From the NCBI RefSeq assembly GCF_027887165.1, contig NC_077227.1, positions 80,100,430 through 80,164,429 on the forward strand: a stretch of 64,000 nucleotides of DNA, read 5' to 3'. The position numbers were made by a program, and so were the translations under genes. The notes under the pieces are model-generated. The model saw nothing but the letters and a program-made list of their open reading frames with translations, made no database searches and was not told the DNA's origin. How positions within the stretch are numbered: the first letter of the stretch is position 1; each line of letters starts with the position of its first letter. Source of the DNA: Monodelphis domestica. Taxonomy: Eukaryota > Chordata > Mammalia > Didelphimorphia > Didelphidae. Below are positions 1 to 11,100 of the stretch, piece by piece.

Positions 1-125
1 ATTTGTATAACCCAGTGGAATTTCTTGTTGGCTCTAGGAGAGGGAAGGGCAGAGGGGAGGGAAAGAAAATTAATCATGTAAACATGGAAAATATTTTTAA
101 AATATTAAAAATAAATAAACTAAAA
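1..125 (+). mobile_element. L1 3'-UTR tail, cut by window edge
   Basis: The stretch 'acccagtggaatttcttgt' followed by a G/A-rich run, 'catgtaaacatggaaaat' and an A-rich end matches the layout of the L1 3' ends seen elsewhere in the window (27390-27515, 29349-29480). Only the tail is present and the left part lies outside the window. It looks older than L1-A because the A-rich end is degraded. Confidence 0.6.
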
Positions 126-2819
126 AAACATGAGCCAAACTGAATTCTGAAAGTAAAAACCAATAAAAAGTCAAAGTGAGTAATTTTTATAGCCCCAGGC
201 AGCTTAGAAAAACAAAAAGCACTATAGACACCAGGATGGGACTGGCAGGGAACATAGTACAGCAGAAGGGAGCAAATCAAAGTTGTGATCAGAGCAATTA
301 CCTTTCAGCAGATTTTGGTCGGCAGTTTCATCATCTGCAATATGTTCTGTTTCTTCAGATATCTGTGAAGGATAATTTTAATTATTGGAACTGAAGAAAA
401 TATAATTCTGACATATGACAAAGAAAATATTTTGGAATGAAAGATCATTCTAGAAGTTGAGAGGAATAATTGTTTTTATAAAAAAGTAATTAAAAAATTA
501 CATCCTATTCCTAAAATGGCCTTTATGCATATCTAAATTAAAAAAACAAAGCAAAACAAAACAAGACAAGTTTATCACTATCCATTTAGTTAAAATATCT
601 GAAAAAAAATTTTAAACAGCCATCTTCATGCTACATACTTGCAGTTTGATAGGCCTTTTGCTACTAGAAATAATAAGTTTATCATTAATCATAGTTCCTA
701 TGGTTTATAAAATACATGATTACCTCACTTACCTAGAAGTTAGCTGTCCAGGAACTTTTATTATTTGGTAGAAAATTGAAAGTCAGAAGTAAGCAAGGGA
801 GGACAAAAGACAAAGCAGTCAAGAGCTGTTTTGTGAGTTCTGCTTCACAAAAACACTACTTAGCCCTCCTTCTCAGTCTAGTTACTGTCCTCACAGACAT
901 GATTTTAGAAAACTGATCACTATAGCTATTAACCTAGCACTGGCAGCAAAGATGTGAGAGAGGCTGCTAGAAGCAATCCTAAAACGCGTAATAATACCAG
1001 CTGGTAGGCTAATAACAAGCCATAAAAGACCATAGTAACAGAGGGCCATTTAGTTGACCAACCCCAATACTTCACTCTATTATAGTACAGTAATTGATGT
1101 TCTAAACATTAGGTCTGAAGAGAAGATTCCAGGTGGACTGTCCCTCCCCAGAACCATCCCATGATATCCTCATCAGGGAACAGAAGAATTCCCTGTGAGT
1201 TTTAAGGGAATACCAATGGACTATGAGCTCTGGAACATTTGGCTAAGCTAGAAAAGCCCAGTTAGATCCTTGGGGAAAATGGTGTCTTCTGTCTAAAGAC
1301 CAGCTAAGGTAGGTATATAGAATGGCTCACTCTAACAGGCTTTCTACTAGTTAATAAATTGTCTCAGTCATGGCAATTTATAAGACAACCAACAAATAAT
1401 AACAGCCTTTGCTTCTACACAATGACAATATACCTTTCACATCCATAGTGATGACAGAAGAGTAGCAGAAAAGGGGGGAAATAAACAATAATTTATTAAG
1501 AATTGTGTTGAAATATTACTAGAAGAATTGAACTACATCAATGTTGGCTTTTTTACAATTGAAAACCATGGCCCAGAGTCTCCTAAACTATGGATTTATA
1601 TAGCATAAATATGATCTTGGAGAAAGACTGTTAAAGATCAATTTATTTTTGGCTTTTTATTCTCTCATTCAGAATTTACTCTGGGGAATCTCCAAAGATA
1701 GCTTGGTTTGGTGACTGTGTGAAGGAAATTATTTAGGGAACACTAATCCTGAGGACAGAGTGTAGCCCTGGTGGCCCCTGGTATCAGTGTGAGCACCAGC
1801 ATCAGGGTGAGTGACAACGTGGCAGAGCCAGTATGACTGTGTAGAGGGAAGAGCCAGCAGAATGTAGACATGGAAGGGCTGATGGCATGACGTTTGAAAG
1901 CCAGTGGGCTTCCAGACCTGGACTACCTATTTTGGCCCTTGATCTACGGCAAGACAGGGCCTTAGCCAGCCAAATGAAGAATCAATTCTATTTAGGCTGA
2001 TACCTTCAATCTCTTACTCTTTCTCTCTTCATTAATAAATGCTTGTAAGTCTGGTGCTGAGCCTCCAAACAATCTTTTATCTGTTATATGACCATAAGTA
2101 TAGGTAATACCTGCTCTGATAAAATCCCTCAAGGTAAGATAAGAAACATATATCGTAAAGCGGATAACTTTTATTTCACCCCACAGAAAATGTAAATGGT
2201 GCACAAGAAATAAGAACCTACAAATACTTGCAATAGTGCATGAGCAATTCTCTCTTTTTTGGTGGGTTCTACTTTTCTACCAGAGTCCTATATTTCTTCT
2301 AAGTAACTCAATCTCTACCAAAAGAGCTATTAAGGGCTGTTTGTAATATAAGCAAATGGGAACTTCCTTCTGGCACAGTTCAGAGACCAGAGAGTGGACT
2401 TTCCCATCCAAGCAGTGACAGTAATTCTAGTTTATCTTGAACAAAAAAAATGATCATCTTTTTTTTAGATGTCCAATATCACTATACTTCTTTCTGTGAG
2501 TTCTCAAAGATTCTGTTGCCTTTCAAGAGATTGGATCCTAACTCCCAGACATGGTTAACTTTCTATAATTTGATTAGTCTCAAAGAATGTACTTATTTCA
2601 GTTGGGAAAGTATAGTACAAAATGCCACTCTCTCTTCTCTGTGTATTCTGATATGAGTTCTGGATGTATATTTGAGATCCCTCCCCTCTCAACATTTCTG
2701 CTCTCACTAAAAGGTGACTTCTCTGCATTTATGACATAGATGCCCTGGATTTATAGATTGTATAGAGGGTCAATGTTTTGGAATGCTATCCAAATTTACC
2801 AGTCACACATATGTCAGAA
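126..2819. other. unique AT-rich DNA, no gene recognised
   Basis: No splice-flanked exon, RNA gene or clear repeat is seen. The only frame that does not look like low complexity is a 70-residue minus-strand frame at 1992-2204 (see findings). I cannot assign it to a family. Confidence 0.5.
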
Positions 2820-3145
2820 ATGAATTTCAAACTGTTCTTCCTACCTCTTCATCTTTGTCTCTTGACTTTCTTGGCTTCCTTCAGGTCCCAGATAAAATCT
2901 CATTTGTGCAAGAAGTCTTTCTGATCCTTCTTAATGTTAGTACTTTGCCTCTAAGATTAGTTCCTGTATCCTGTCTATATTTTGTTTGTTCATAGTTGTT
3001 TATATGGTGCCTCCCCCATAAGACTTAAAGTTCCTTGAGAATAGGTAGGGGGTGTTTTTTTTTTTTAACAATTCTTGGTATCCCTAGTATTCAGCACAAT
3101 AACTGGCACAAAGCATATACTTAATAAATCCTTTTTGGTTTATTG
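2820..3145 (+). mobile_element. L2 LINE 3' end
   Basis: The order of blocks is that of the mammalian L2 3' region: a C/T-rich part with 'ttggcttccttcaggtccca', then 'gtttgttcatagttgttta', then 'cccccataagacttaaag', 'ttccttgagaatagg', and an end near 'cttaataaat'. It is clearly diverged and non-coding. The same pattern recurs at 27516-27775 and 61835-62190. Confidence 0.65.
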
Positions 3146-3815
3146 GCTATACAAAGTATTGGTTTGTTTTGTGCCATGGCATATTTATTCCTACTAATAT
3201 TCATTACCAGCCTCTGATAACATGAGATCAATGATTTCTGTAAAGTGAACCCAACTTTGTGAATAGCCTGAATTGACTATTTTTCATTTAGAACAAGACA
3301 AATATCGACAGACTAAATTAGCACATACCTTTTTTTTCATATCTTCTCTTCTCTTAGAGATCTTTTTCATAATAAATCTTTCTTGAGGCTTCATTTTCTG
3401 AATATTTAAGAAAATACATTCATATGAACAGATTGTATAATATACCTCTTACTGAGCTAAAATGACTTCTGCACACATATCAGTTATTATTTACTATTTA
3501 AAGATTTTCATTTACTCATATACTACTTGAAGTCTTGAAAATCCATAAACTTAAGAGAGAAAATGAACAGAGGTGGTCAAAATCAGAATTACATATGCTT
3601 TGAATCACATGAGAGCATTAAGTTCAGATTCTGGTGCATTTATGTTCAAAATAAGACAATGATTTTGAAAATAATTTTAAAACATCACTTTCCTTAACTG
3701 TATCATCTGATAGCTCTTCTCTTTTCTGACAATGATCCATTAATTCTGCAATTTCACACACAAAACAATGTCACCAGGTTAATATGTAAAATAACAAATT
3801 GACTCAGTTAATTAC
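3146..3815. other. unique AT-rich DNA
   Basis: I see no gene, RNA or repeat that I can name here. Confidence 0.4.
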
Positions 3816-3829
3816 TGTGTAGGCTTCTT

Positions 3830-4039
3830 CTTTTTTTTTTTTTAAACCCATACCTTGTGTCTTGGAGTCAATACTGTATAGTGGTTCCAAGGCAGAAGAG
3901 TGGTAAGGGCTAGGCAGTGGGGGTCAAGTGACTTGCCCAGGGTCACACAGCTGGGAAGTATCTGAGGCCAGATTTGAACCTAGGATCTCCAGTCTCTAGG
4001 CCTGGCTCTCAATCCACTGAGCTACCCAGCTGCCCCCAT
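3830..4039 (-). mobile_element. tRNA-like marsupial SINE, antisense, with TSD
   Basis: Read on minus it begins 'gggggcagctgggtagctca', carries the tRNA-like head, the 'ccctgggcaagtcacttgac' block and the 'cttaccactcttctgccttg' block, and ends in an A tail. It is flanked by a 14-bp direct repeat with one mismatch (3816-3829 and 4040-4053, 'tgt(g/a)taggcttctt'). This marks L1-driven insertion. The copy is full length and close to the one at 6011-6222. Confidence 0.85.
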
Positions 4040-4053
4040 TGTATAGGCTTCTT

Positions 4054-5400
4054 ATCAAGATAATAAACCATCTAATTTCAAATTCCTATTAGTCATTTAA
4101 TATTTTCCAAGTAGAAAGCATAAAATTGTACATTTAGAATTTTGGTCAATAGTAGTTAGAAGGGGCCAGGAGAGAAAATAATTAAGGATCTCTCTCCCTA
4201 CTTTTGAGGCCCTTTATCACTAACAACAAGAAAAGCTGAGATGACTAGCATATTTTTCATAGATATTTTATATTGTTATGGTTTGACATTACCTTCTAAT
4301 CCAATATTTGCATTATTTAATAATGAGTTATGAAAATATCCTAAAGCCCCAAATTCTGGATCTTTAATTTCAACTCATTTAAAATAAAATGCTAAAGTTC
4401 TATTTATCCCACAACTCAATCACCCCCTCAAATGCCTATAACAAATGTTAATATTATAGAAGTTTTCACACTCTCTGAGAATTTTCTAAAATATCATTTT
4501 GTTTTAGTAGCATCAGTGGATTAAAATTACAGTAAATTTTTGCTTAAAATTAATTATTTAGGAAATACAATATTCTGCTACTCTTTTCCCAGTTAACTAG
4601 AAATCATTAATCATTTTTTATTTCACTTTTGTTGACAGTATTCCTAAAAGTATTAGTTTACTTCTATACCCCATAAATACATCTTGCATCCTTTTCCTGT
4701 TCTCCTCTCACATGGCAGCTATCTTGACCAGAAGACCAGTCATTCTCTACTCTAGGATAAAACATATTCCTCAGCCTGGCTTCAACCTTTATATATATAT
4801 ATTTAATTTTAGGTTTTTTTAGTTCCAACCAAGTTGACATGCCATCTCCTGTCTTTAAGCTCTCTTCTATGCCTGGAATATACTTCCTCCTCACATCAAC
4901 CTCTCTTCACACTTACTCATCTCCAAAGTATAGTTCAAATAGTACTTCCCTTTCCCTCTCCCTGCTTGGGGAGAGATTAATGATCTTGCCTTCCTCCAGT
5001 TAGCTTGAATGAGGCAGTGATTTTTTCCTTTTTGTCTTTCTCCCACATACATGTTAGGTACTTAGTAAATGTGTGGTGGTACTGTTAGTAAGTAGTATAT
5101 ACACACATACTTAAAAATTTCTCCTGAGTACTAGTCAAATTAATCTTCCTAAAAGATTATGTTGATCAAACTCCTTAGCCTGACATTTAGTCAAATCTGA
5201 ACTCCAATAATTTTGCTCAAATTCATTACCCAATACTTTTCTAATGAGAATTATTCACTTTATGCCAATAAGATCTATGCCTGTTCATTTAAATAATTGA
5301 TAAAAATAGTAACCAGAATAATGCCAAAGACAAAGCTTAGATACATTTCACTAGAGATCCTTCCCTGACTAGCCCAGTCTATGTTGGGTCTCATTGACTG
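4054..5400. other. unique DNA with weak L2-like part
   Basis: Mostly AT-rich sequence without genes. The C/T-rich part at about 4830-5240 has phrases that resemble L2 3' regions ('tatgcctggaatatacttcc', 'agtatagttcaaatagtact'), but the match is weak. A short (TA)n run lies near 4791-4801. Confidence 0.35.
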
Positions 5401-5640
5401 TTAGAGATGGAAAAGATCTTAGGTATCTAGCTCAATCTTCTCATTTTACAGCTAGGGAAACTGAGACCCAAAGAAGTTAAATGGCTTATTCAAAAGGCAC
5501 ACAATAAAAGCACGAGGTTTAAAGCTGAAAGGGAACTTAGCAATTACCTAGTTCAACCTTATAATTTTAAAGATGAAGAAACTAAGGAATCAAAGGAATA
5601 ACAGCTCACAATTTGCAAATTACCTTAAAGATAACACTAG
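5401..5640 (-). mobile_element. MIR/CORE-SINE remnants, antisense
   Basis: The phrase 'cattttacagctagggaaac' followed by 'tgagacccaaagaagttaaa' is the reverse of the MIR/CORE-SINE 3' part. A second similar block follows at about 5530-5600 ('aaagatgaagaaactaagg'). Both are old and incomplete. Confidence 0.5.
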
Positions 5641-5650
5641 GGAGTAAATT

Positions 5651-5908
5651 GGCAGCTAGGTGGCACAGTGGATAAATTGTAGGACCTGGTCAGGAAGACC
5701 AGAGTTCAGGTTCATCCTCAGTCACTTATTAACTAATTGACCCTGGGCAGGTCACTTTAACCACTGTCTGCTTCAGGTTCCTCATCTGTAAAATGAGGAT
5801 GATAATACTATCATTGACTTCTGGGCTCCTGTGAGGATAAAATGAAGTAATATTTGTAAAGTGCTTTCCAAACTTTTAAGCATTATAAAAATGCAAGCTA
5901 TTGCATAC
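5651..5908 (+). mobile_element. MAR1-type CORE-SINE
   Basis: It opens 'ggcagctaggtggcacagtg', has the RNA polymerase III B-box-like 'gagttcaggttcatcctca', the CORE block 'ccctgggcaggtcactttaa', then 'ctcatctgtaaaatgaggat' and 'taaagtgctttccaaac'. This order is typical of MAR1 CORE-SINEs of marsupials. It is moderately diverged, with no clear TSD. Confidence 0.75.
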
Positions 5909-6010
5909 AGGCATTATTTCCCAACTCACAGATGAGGAAAAAGTTGTGACTTTTCTGATATGGCTAAAAATTTCTTGGGCATATGACTTGCTTTAAAATT
6001 CATTTGTACT

Positions 6011-6222
6011 GGGGGCAGTTGGGTGGCTCAGTGGATTGAGAGCTAGGCCTAGAGACAGGAGGTCCTAGGTTCAAATCTGGCCTCAGACACTTCCCAGCTG
6101 TATGACCCTGGGCAAGTCACTTGACCCCCACTGCCTAGCCCTTACCACTCTTCTGCCTTGGAGCCAATACACAGTATTGACTCCAAGACAGAAGGTAAGG
6201 GTTTAAAAAAATAAAAATAAAT
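6011..6222 (+). mobile_element. tRNA-like marsupial SINE with 16-bp TSD
   Basis: A full-length copy starting 'gggggcagttgggtggctca' and ending 'gaaggtaagggttt' plus an A-rich tail. A perfect 16-bp TSD 'aaaattcatttgtact' lies at 5995-6010 and 6223-6238. The intact TSD and low divergence suggest a fairly young insertion mobilised by L1. Confidence 0.9.
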
Positions 6223-6238
6223 AAAATTCATTTGTACT

Positions 6239-7199
6239 GACAGAGCACATAGAAAAAGATGTCCTAACTAGAGTACACACAGAAAATGAATTCCCTATCA
6301 ACCTAAGGATTCTCCAAAGGAGACTCCATATTCAAATATAACATTGTACTAATTGAACTGAAACAAGAACACTATACATCTTTTCTATGGAGGTCCATAA
6401 TGATTCAGAAAATATCCTTTTAACTATTTACACAGGAAAGACATTTATTTCTCACATATTATGTATTTTCAGTTTACTTCTCAATGGACAACTGAGTTAG
6501 TTCATTGATAAATAGATCCCTCTGTAACAGGTATGTGTATCTTTATAGGTTCCCTGGGGCTTAGATACCTTAGATACCAAATAGTTTAAGACCTTCATTT
6601 TATAAGGGTAATGTGACCCAAGGACACCCAAGTCCAAATCCTTCCTCCTATGATGTTTTACTATTTGTCACATCAAGTGACCTGAAGCTTATTTAGCAAG
6701 TAACAACCTCTCTGGCCTTCAGTTTTTTCATCTATAAAATAAGGGAGGTTAGACTAGACAGCCTGGAAGATCTCTCCCAAAACTAGATCTACGGTCCTAA
6801 GATTTAGTGCATCCAAGAGACCTGAGATGGTCATCCATTCGACCTCATCATTTTACGGTGGGTAAGGTGACCAAAGGAAGGAAAACTGCCAAAGGTGACT
6901 CAGGTAGTGTCAGAGTTTAGGATTTAATGTAGGAAAGGACCAAAGGAGTAAAACTGAGGTAAGAGTTTGAGCCTGGGACCTCTATTGACAAAAGCTGGCA
7001 TTACATAATAGGACAGCTCTGGTCTCTAGTTAAAAACAACAACAAAAACTTCCATCCATCATATGCTTCAGATATTTGACTAACTGTGGGTCGCGGGACT
7101 GGGTTACGCTAGGTGGCTCAGTTTCCCTATCTGTAAGATGAGCGGTTTGGATCCCATGACGTTCAAAGTGCCTTTCAGCTCTGATTCCAAATCAAGTCT
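6239..7199 (+). repeat. old MIR-type SINE pieces in unique DNA
   Basis: Two 3' parts of a MIR-related SINE are visible: 6660-6805 ('cagttttttcatctataaaa', 'gttagactagacagcctgga') and 7105-7200 ('cagtttccctatctgtaaga', 'gcctttcagctctgattcc'). Both lack a clear 5' head. The rest shows no gene. Confidence 0.45.
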
Positions 7200-7365
7200 T
7201 CAGCCTACACCCGACTTTCGGTAGAAGCAGCACTAGAGAGAGTAATTTGAAGTATACGAACTGTGCTTAAAATAAAACCCTCCTCCCACAATCGGGAGTC
7301 AGTCCGATACTTCCCAAGGACCACTAAGGGAGGAAAATGGGCGGAATGAACTACCAGCTCCAGAG

Positions 7366-7382
7366 ACTACATTTCCCAGCAG
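7366..7382 (+). promoter_or_regulatory. ZNF143/THAP11-like site
   Basis: The sequence 'actacatttcccagcag' is close to the vertebrate ACTACAATTCCCAGCATGC element bound by ZNF143 and THAP11, which is common in CpG-island promoters. Its place inside the island supports function; binding itself is inferred. Confidence 0.55.
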
Positions 7383-7683
7383 ACCCCGCGACCCAACCTA
7401 CTTTAGGTTACTTGTTCTGTCAGGCCGATATTCTCTCATGAGCACTCAAAACCTCGGATGGCCGGCCCCGGTACTTTGGTCAGACACTGGCCGAGGAAAG
7501 GCTCTCAAAGAAGCCACCCAACTTTTTCCCTGAGGGAAAAAAGAGCTTTAAAATATTCGCCAGACTATCTTCGGGTTGCCTAACGTTCCCCACAGTTCCC
7601 CATACCACCGACCACAAAGTGAACAACCAGAACGGATTTCGTGAAGTCGGTGCTCGAGCGGCCGCAATGCAATCAACTTTGGA

Positions 7684-7699
7684 GCATGCGCTGTTCCGG
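7684..7699 (+). promoter_or_regulatory. NRF1-like and ETS-like cores
   Basis: 'gcatgcgc' (7684-7691) resembles the core of the palindromic NRF1 site, and 'ttccgg' (7694-7699) is an ETS core on the minus strand. Such pairs often lie near start sites of TATA-less promoters. These are short motifs and could be chance. Confidence 0.4.
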
Positions 7700-7774
7700 C
7701 GCCTTTGGTACGTTTAGTTCTAGCCTTGGGATCGACCGCTGAAACGCATCGGGTTTGCGAGCCGTGGTCGTAAA

Positions 7775-7800
7775 GGGGTGGGGCGGCCTCTGGGATTGGT
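7775..7800 (+). promoter_or_regulatory. GC box and inverted CCAAT box
   Basis: 'ggggtggggcgg' is a Sp1/KLF-type GC box and 'gattggt' just after it is an NF-Y (CCAAT) site in reverse. Both lie between the NRF1-like core and the splice donors. Confidence 0.45.
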
Positions 7801-8000
7801 TGCTGCAGCTGGCCACTGTGGAAGGAGAGGGTGACTGTGGGCAGGAGAGCCAGATCTCTCTGTGGGAAGCCTCCCTCTCGTGCTCTGGTGATTACCGCAC
7901 ATCCCACCGTGGTCAAGAAAAACGGAATTCCCTATCCGTAAGTTTCGGCTGGGAGCACGCCCGCCTCCTCCTGCTCCGCGGCGGGAGCGGTCCTGGGCTG

Positions 8001-8010
8001 CCAGGTGAGT
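8001..8010 (+). other. strong splice donor, candidate exon 1 end
   Basis: 'ccag|gtgagt' is a near-perfect U1 donor, followed by AT-richer sequence as expected of an intron. A second donor, 'cc|gtaagt', lies at 7936-7943. A donor of this quality inside the island favours a plus-strand spliced transcript starting between about 7650 and 7900. Confidence 0.5.
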
Positions 8011-8050
8011 ACATCTCTCTGTAAGGCCGGAGCTCAAGCTTGGATGCTCT

Positions 8051-8554
8051 GCCTCTCCCCGCCAGCATCTAGGGTTTCCGCTTGCCCTTGGCAGCCACTG
8101 AGAGGATAAGTCTCCAGGTCCGTTTGTTTTTTCATCCCACTCGAACTTACAAAAATAGTTAGAGCTTTCGGATGGTCTCTTCAGGAAATTGCCTCCGGGT
8201 TTGGAAACTGAAGATCGCTCTCCTTAGTTCCTGTTTATTAAAAAAAAAAAAAACCTCACTTTGAGTGGATTCAACAGGTGCAACAGCTGCAAGTTTTTAT
8301 ATTTCTAGAGTGAATCGTGGAAGTACGTGTAAGTGAGCTCGAAGAATCATGTGAATTTTAGGACACGTACGATAGGATTGTTTAATAAAATAAATAAGAT
8401 CCGAGTTTCCGTATCCATATTGTCCCCTTGGAATTGTTTAATAAAAGTAGTTTAAATTTGTTCGCCTGTTTCTTTTCCTGGTTTTTAAAAAATATCCTGT
8501 ATTTGGAAACCGGTTTTACGAAAATGATAGCTTGTCAGGAAGGAAAGGAATCTT
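8051..8554. other. possible first-intron sequence
   Basis: CpG content falls off and no repeat or exon is recognised. If the island is a plus-strand promoter this is the start of intron 1. Confidence 0.3.
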
Positions 8555-8600
8555 TTCCATTCATTTCAATAAACATTAAATAGTGAATATTAAGTGTATG

Positions 8601-8631
<31 letters not shown>

Positions 8632-9075
8632 GCCAGGTACTGTACTAAACGTTGGTGGTACAAAGGTGAAAAATAGACCCTCCTCTCAAAGAGGGGAAGA
8701 CAGTATGAAAACTATGGACAAATGATCTCTACAGGATAAATTAGAGATGATCAAAAGAGGGAAGGCACTAGCATTAAGGATGATAGGGAGATCTTCCTTT
8801 AGAAGATGGGATTTTAGTTGGAACATGAAGGAAGACAGGAAATAGGAGAGAGTAGAGAGTATTCCAGTTATGGGAGTCAGCCAGTGAAAATTTCTGGAGT
8901 CGAGAAGTCTTGCCTGAGGAACAAGGAGACCAGTGCCACAGCATTTTAGAGGGGGGTGGGCAAGAAGTATTGAGGTGCAAGAAGAATGGAAAGATAAAGA
9001 GTGGACAGGTTATGAAGGGCTTTGAATGCCAAAGAGGATTTCATATTTGATTCTAGAGGAGATAGAGTGCAGTGT
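8555..9075. repeat. old interspersed repeat with (TG/TA)n
   Basis: Phrases such as 'tgccaggtactgtactaaac', 'gtattccagttatgggagtc' and 'ggttatgaagggctttgaat' match a repeat widespread in mammals, which I cannot name with certainty. A (TATG)n/(TA)n microsatellite lies inside it at 8596-8632. Confidence 0.4.
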
Positions 9076-10239
9076 TTATTGAGGAGTTTGGTATATATCA
9101 TTTGTTTAGTTTTCATGCTGTCTTCTCCACTTTGAGAGGAAGGACTGTTTTTTTTTTTATCTTTGTGTGCCAATGGCATATGTGTACACTTAATGTGTTC
9201 ACTTGCTACTTACCATTTATTGACATGAATGTAAACTATTATTTTCCTTCCTGTCATTTCTATAAATTTTGCAATTTTACAATTAAAAATTTACAAATGA
9301 CCAGACTGACCTATCCTCCCTCATCTTTCCAGATAGTTAAAAGACTTGAGTTTAGATCCACCCTGAGATACTTCATAGCTCTGTGACCCTAGATAAGCAA
9401 GGGGGACAGAGGCAGGAAAACACTCTAGTTGGAATGGTATCATCATTACACTATATCAAACTCCATAGTATTGGAACTCTGCCATCAGTTAACTTTATCA
9501 ACAAAGATCTTTAGACAAAAGCACTTATTTTCTCCACAATATTATCTGCAAGCCGAATGACTTAAAAGTGTTTTGTTTATGATTTTCTAAGCATAGTTTT
9601 AACATTATCAGTAGTGGAAAATAGCACAATGTTTCACCTAAAATGTCTCCTATAGAATGCATTTTTCTACTCTTTGCAGCTCTAAGCAAAACCAAAAATT
9701 TTTAGAGACTGTCTATAGCCTTTCAAAGATTTCTGACTTATTTAAAACATGACTTTTTTGAGGGAAAAATTATTCTGCCTCACCAATATCTACTACATGT
9801 ACATTTGAAAGATATTTCAGTTTATTGTATTTTTAGCTATCTGAAGCTAAAACATACAAAGCAAATTATGATCTTTCTTCTCCACCAATAATAGTGTTTG
9901 TGAATTTCAATGAAATATAGAGTGTATCATTTCTTCCTGAATTTGGGCCTTTGACTTTGCATTTCTGTGTTTCTATAACTTAAAACATCTCTGTTATTTT
10001 TATACTAGTTTCAGCTTCTCCAGTGAGTTTTCTTTTCTAACTGGTTTTGTATTTATCCACAACAAAAAGGACATTTCTTCAGTTTTTTCAGAATTTAAGA
10101 CAATAAAATTTAACTATAACTGTGTAAATTTCACTTTTACATATGTGATATGTATTGTACTTTTTTCTTGAAAGTTGCAGGTTTGAAGAGAACCACGTGA
10201 TTATTCTTGTACTTGCCAAAACAAATGATGTTGAAGAAT
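9076..10239. other. unique AT-rich DNA
   Basis: No gene or named repeat seen. The open frame at 9072-9386 is AT-rich, lacks recognisable domains and has no splice context. Confidence 0.4.
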
Positions 10240-10400
10240 ATGAGGGATAGTGTGGTAAAGTGAGTAGAGATTGGGCCTCAGTGTGGGGATGATCTGGCTT
10301 CAAGGCCTGCTTCCAATTTATGCCGGCTGTGAGATCCAGGCTGGGCAGTTATTTAAATATATCCTTGTAAACTCTCTTAAGACTCTTTAAGTTAGAGAAC
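10240..10400 (+). mobile_element. degraded CORE-SINE
   Basis: 'gtggtaaagtgagtagagat', then a tRNA-like middle and 'tgagatccaggctgggcagt', follow the order of CORE-SINE heads. It is old and its 3' part is lost. Confidence 0.4.
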
Positions 10401-11100
10401 GTTTACAGACCTTGAGAAAGAAAAGTTTCACCAAACACATCACAACCCCAAGCCCCCAAAAGTTACCTTTAATTCCCTGCAAAGATTGTTTACCTTCACG
10501 TTTGCACAGTTTTCTTGTGCAGCAGCATTCTTGTCTGGACTATGAGAGCCAACAGACTAATGGTGATGGTGGCAGATTGCCCTCTAGAGGAGATTCAATA
10601 TCTGTCAACTACAGTTAGACCTCATTTATGTATAATAATCTCTGCATTCTATTCCCTGACAACTGGAACTTATTCACTATGTTACTCTTATCTTTGTTGA
10701 CTTGTATTTGAACTTTTTCATTTAAAAATGAGTGTTTTTATATGTGGGAAAGGGATTAGAAAATAGTAATGAGTCTTTCCTATTACTTGAAAGGTTTCAT
10801 GGCCCTCTCTACCCCCAGTGGAGAATTTCACACTGCTTATGGTGTTCAGAAGTCCTCTCTTATTAAATTAATGAATCATTGCCTAATATCAGATATCCCA
10901 GTTATCACTCCACATTAAAAAAATATTTTTAGGTTCGGTTGTCAAATTGTGGGTTACTTGTTCAGTACTGTCAAATCTCTTATCGACTTCCATTTAGACA
11001 ACAGGCTATTATGGATAAGTGTTCTAACAGCATTTAATTTTTACACTCTGATCTTTTAAAATTCTAAATCTTTTAATGGGATTTTAAAAATATATACTAT
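10401..11100. other. unique AT-rich DNA
   Basis: No gene or repeat that I can name. Confidence 0.35.

Larger units (their letters stand above)
7200..8050 (+). promoter_or_regulatory. CpG island, likely promoter with first exon
   Basis: This is the only CpG-rich stretch of the window; CpG is scarce on both sides, while here CG dinucleotides are frequent (for example 'ctcgagcggccgcaatgc' and 'ccgcggcgggagcgg'). It holds a ZNF143/THAP11-like site (7366-7382), an NRF1-like core and ETS core (7684-7699), a GC box (7777-7785), an inverted CCAAT box (7794-7800) and two plus-strand splice donors (7938-7943 and 8005-8010). No TATA box is seen. CpG-island promoters are often bidirectional, so a minus-strand transcript is also possible. 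The open frames across the island (7755-8024 plus, 7548-7916 and 7720-8037 minus) look like ordinary GC-rich chance frames. The gene it serves is not identified; later exons are not recognisable here. Confidence 0.6.

Noticed and set aside
7548-8037. Open frames in the CpG island as protein-coding
   Set aside because: Composition is that of GC-rich chance frames, they overlap on both strands, and no domain is seen. A first exon is possible but coding is not shown.
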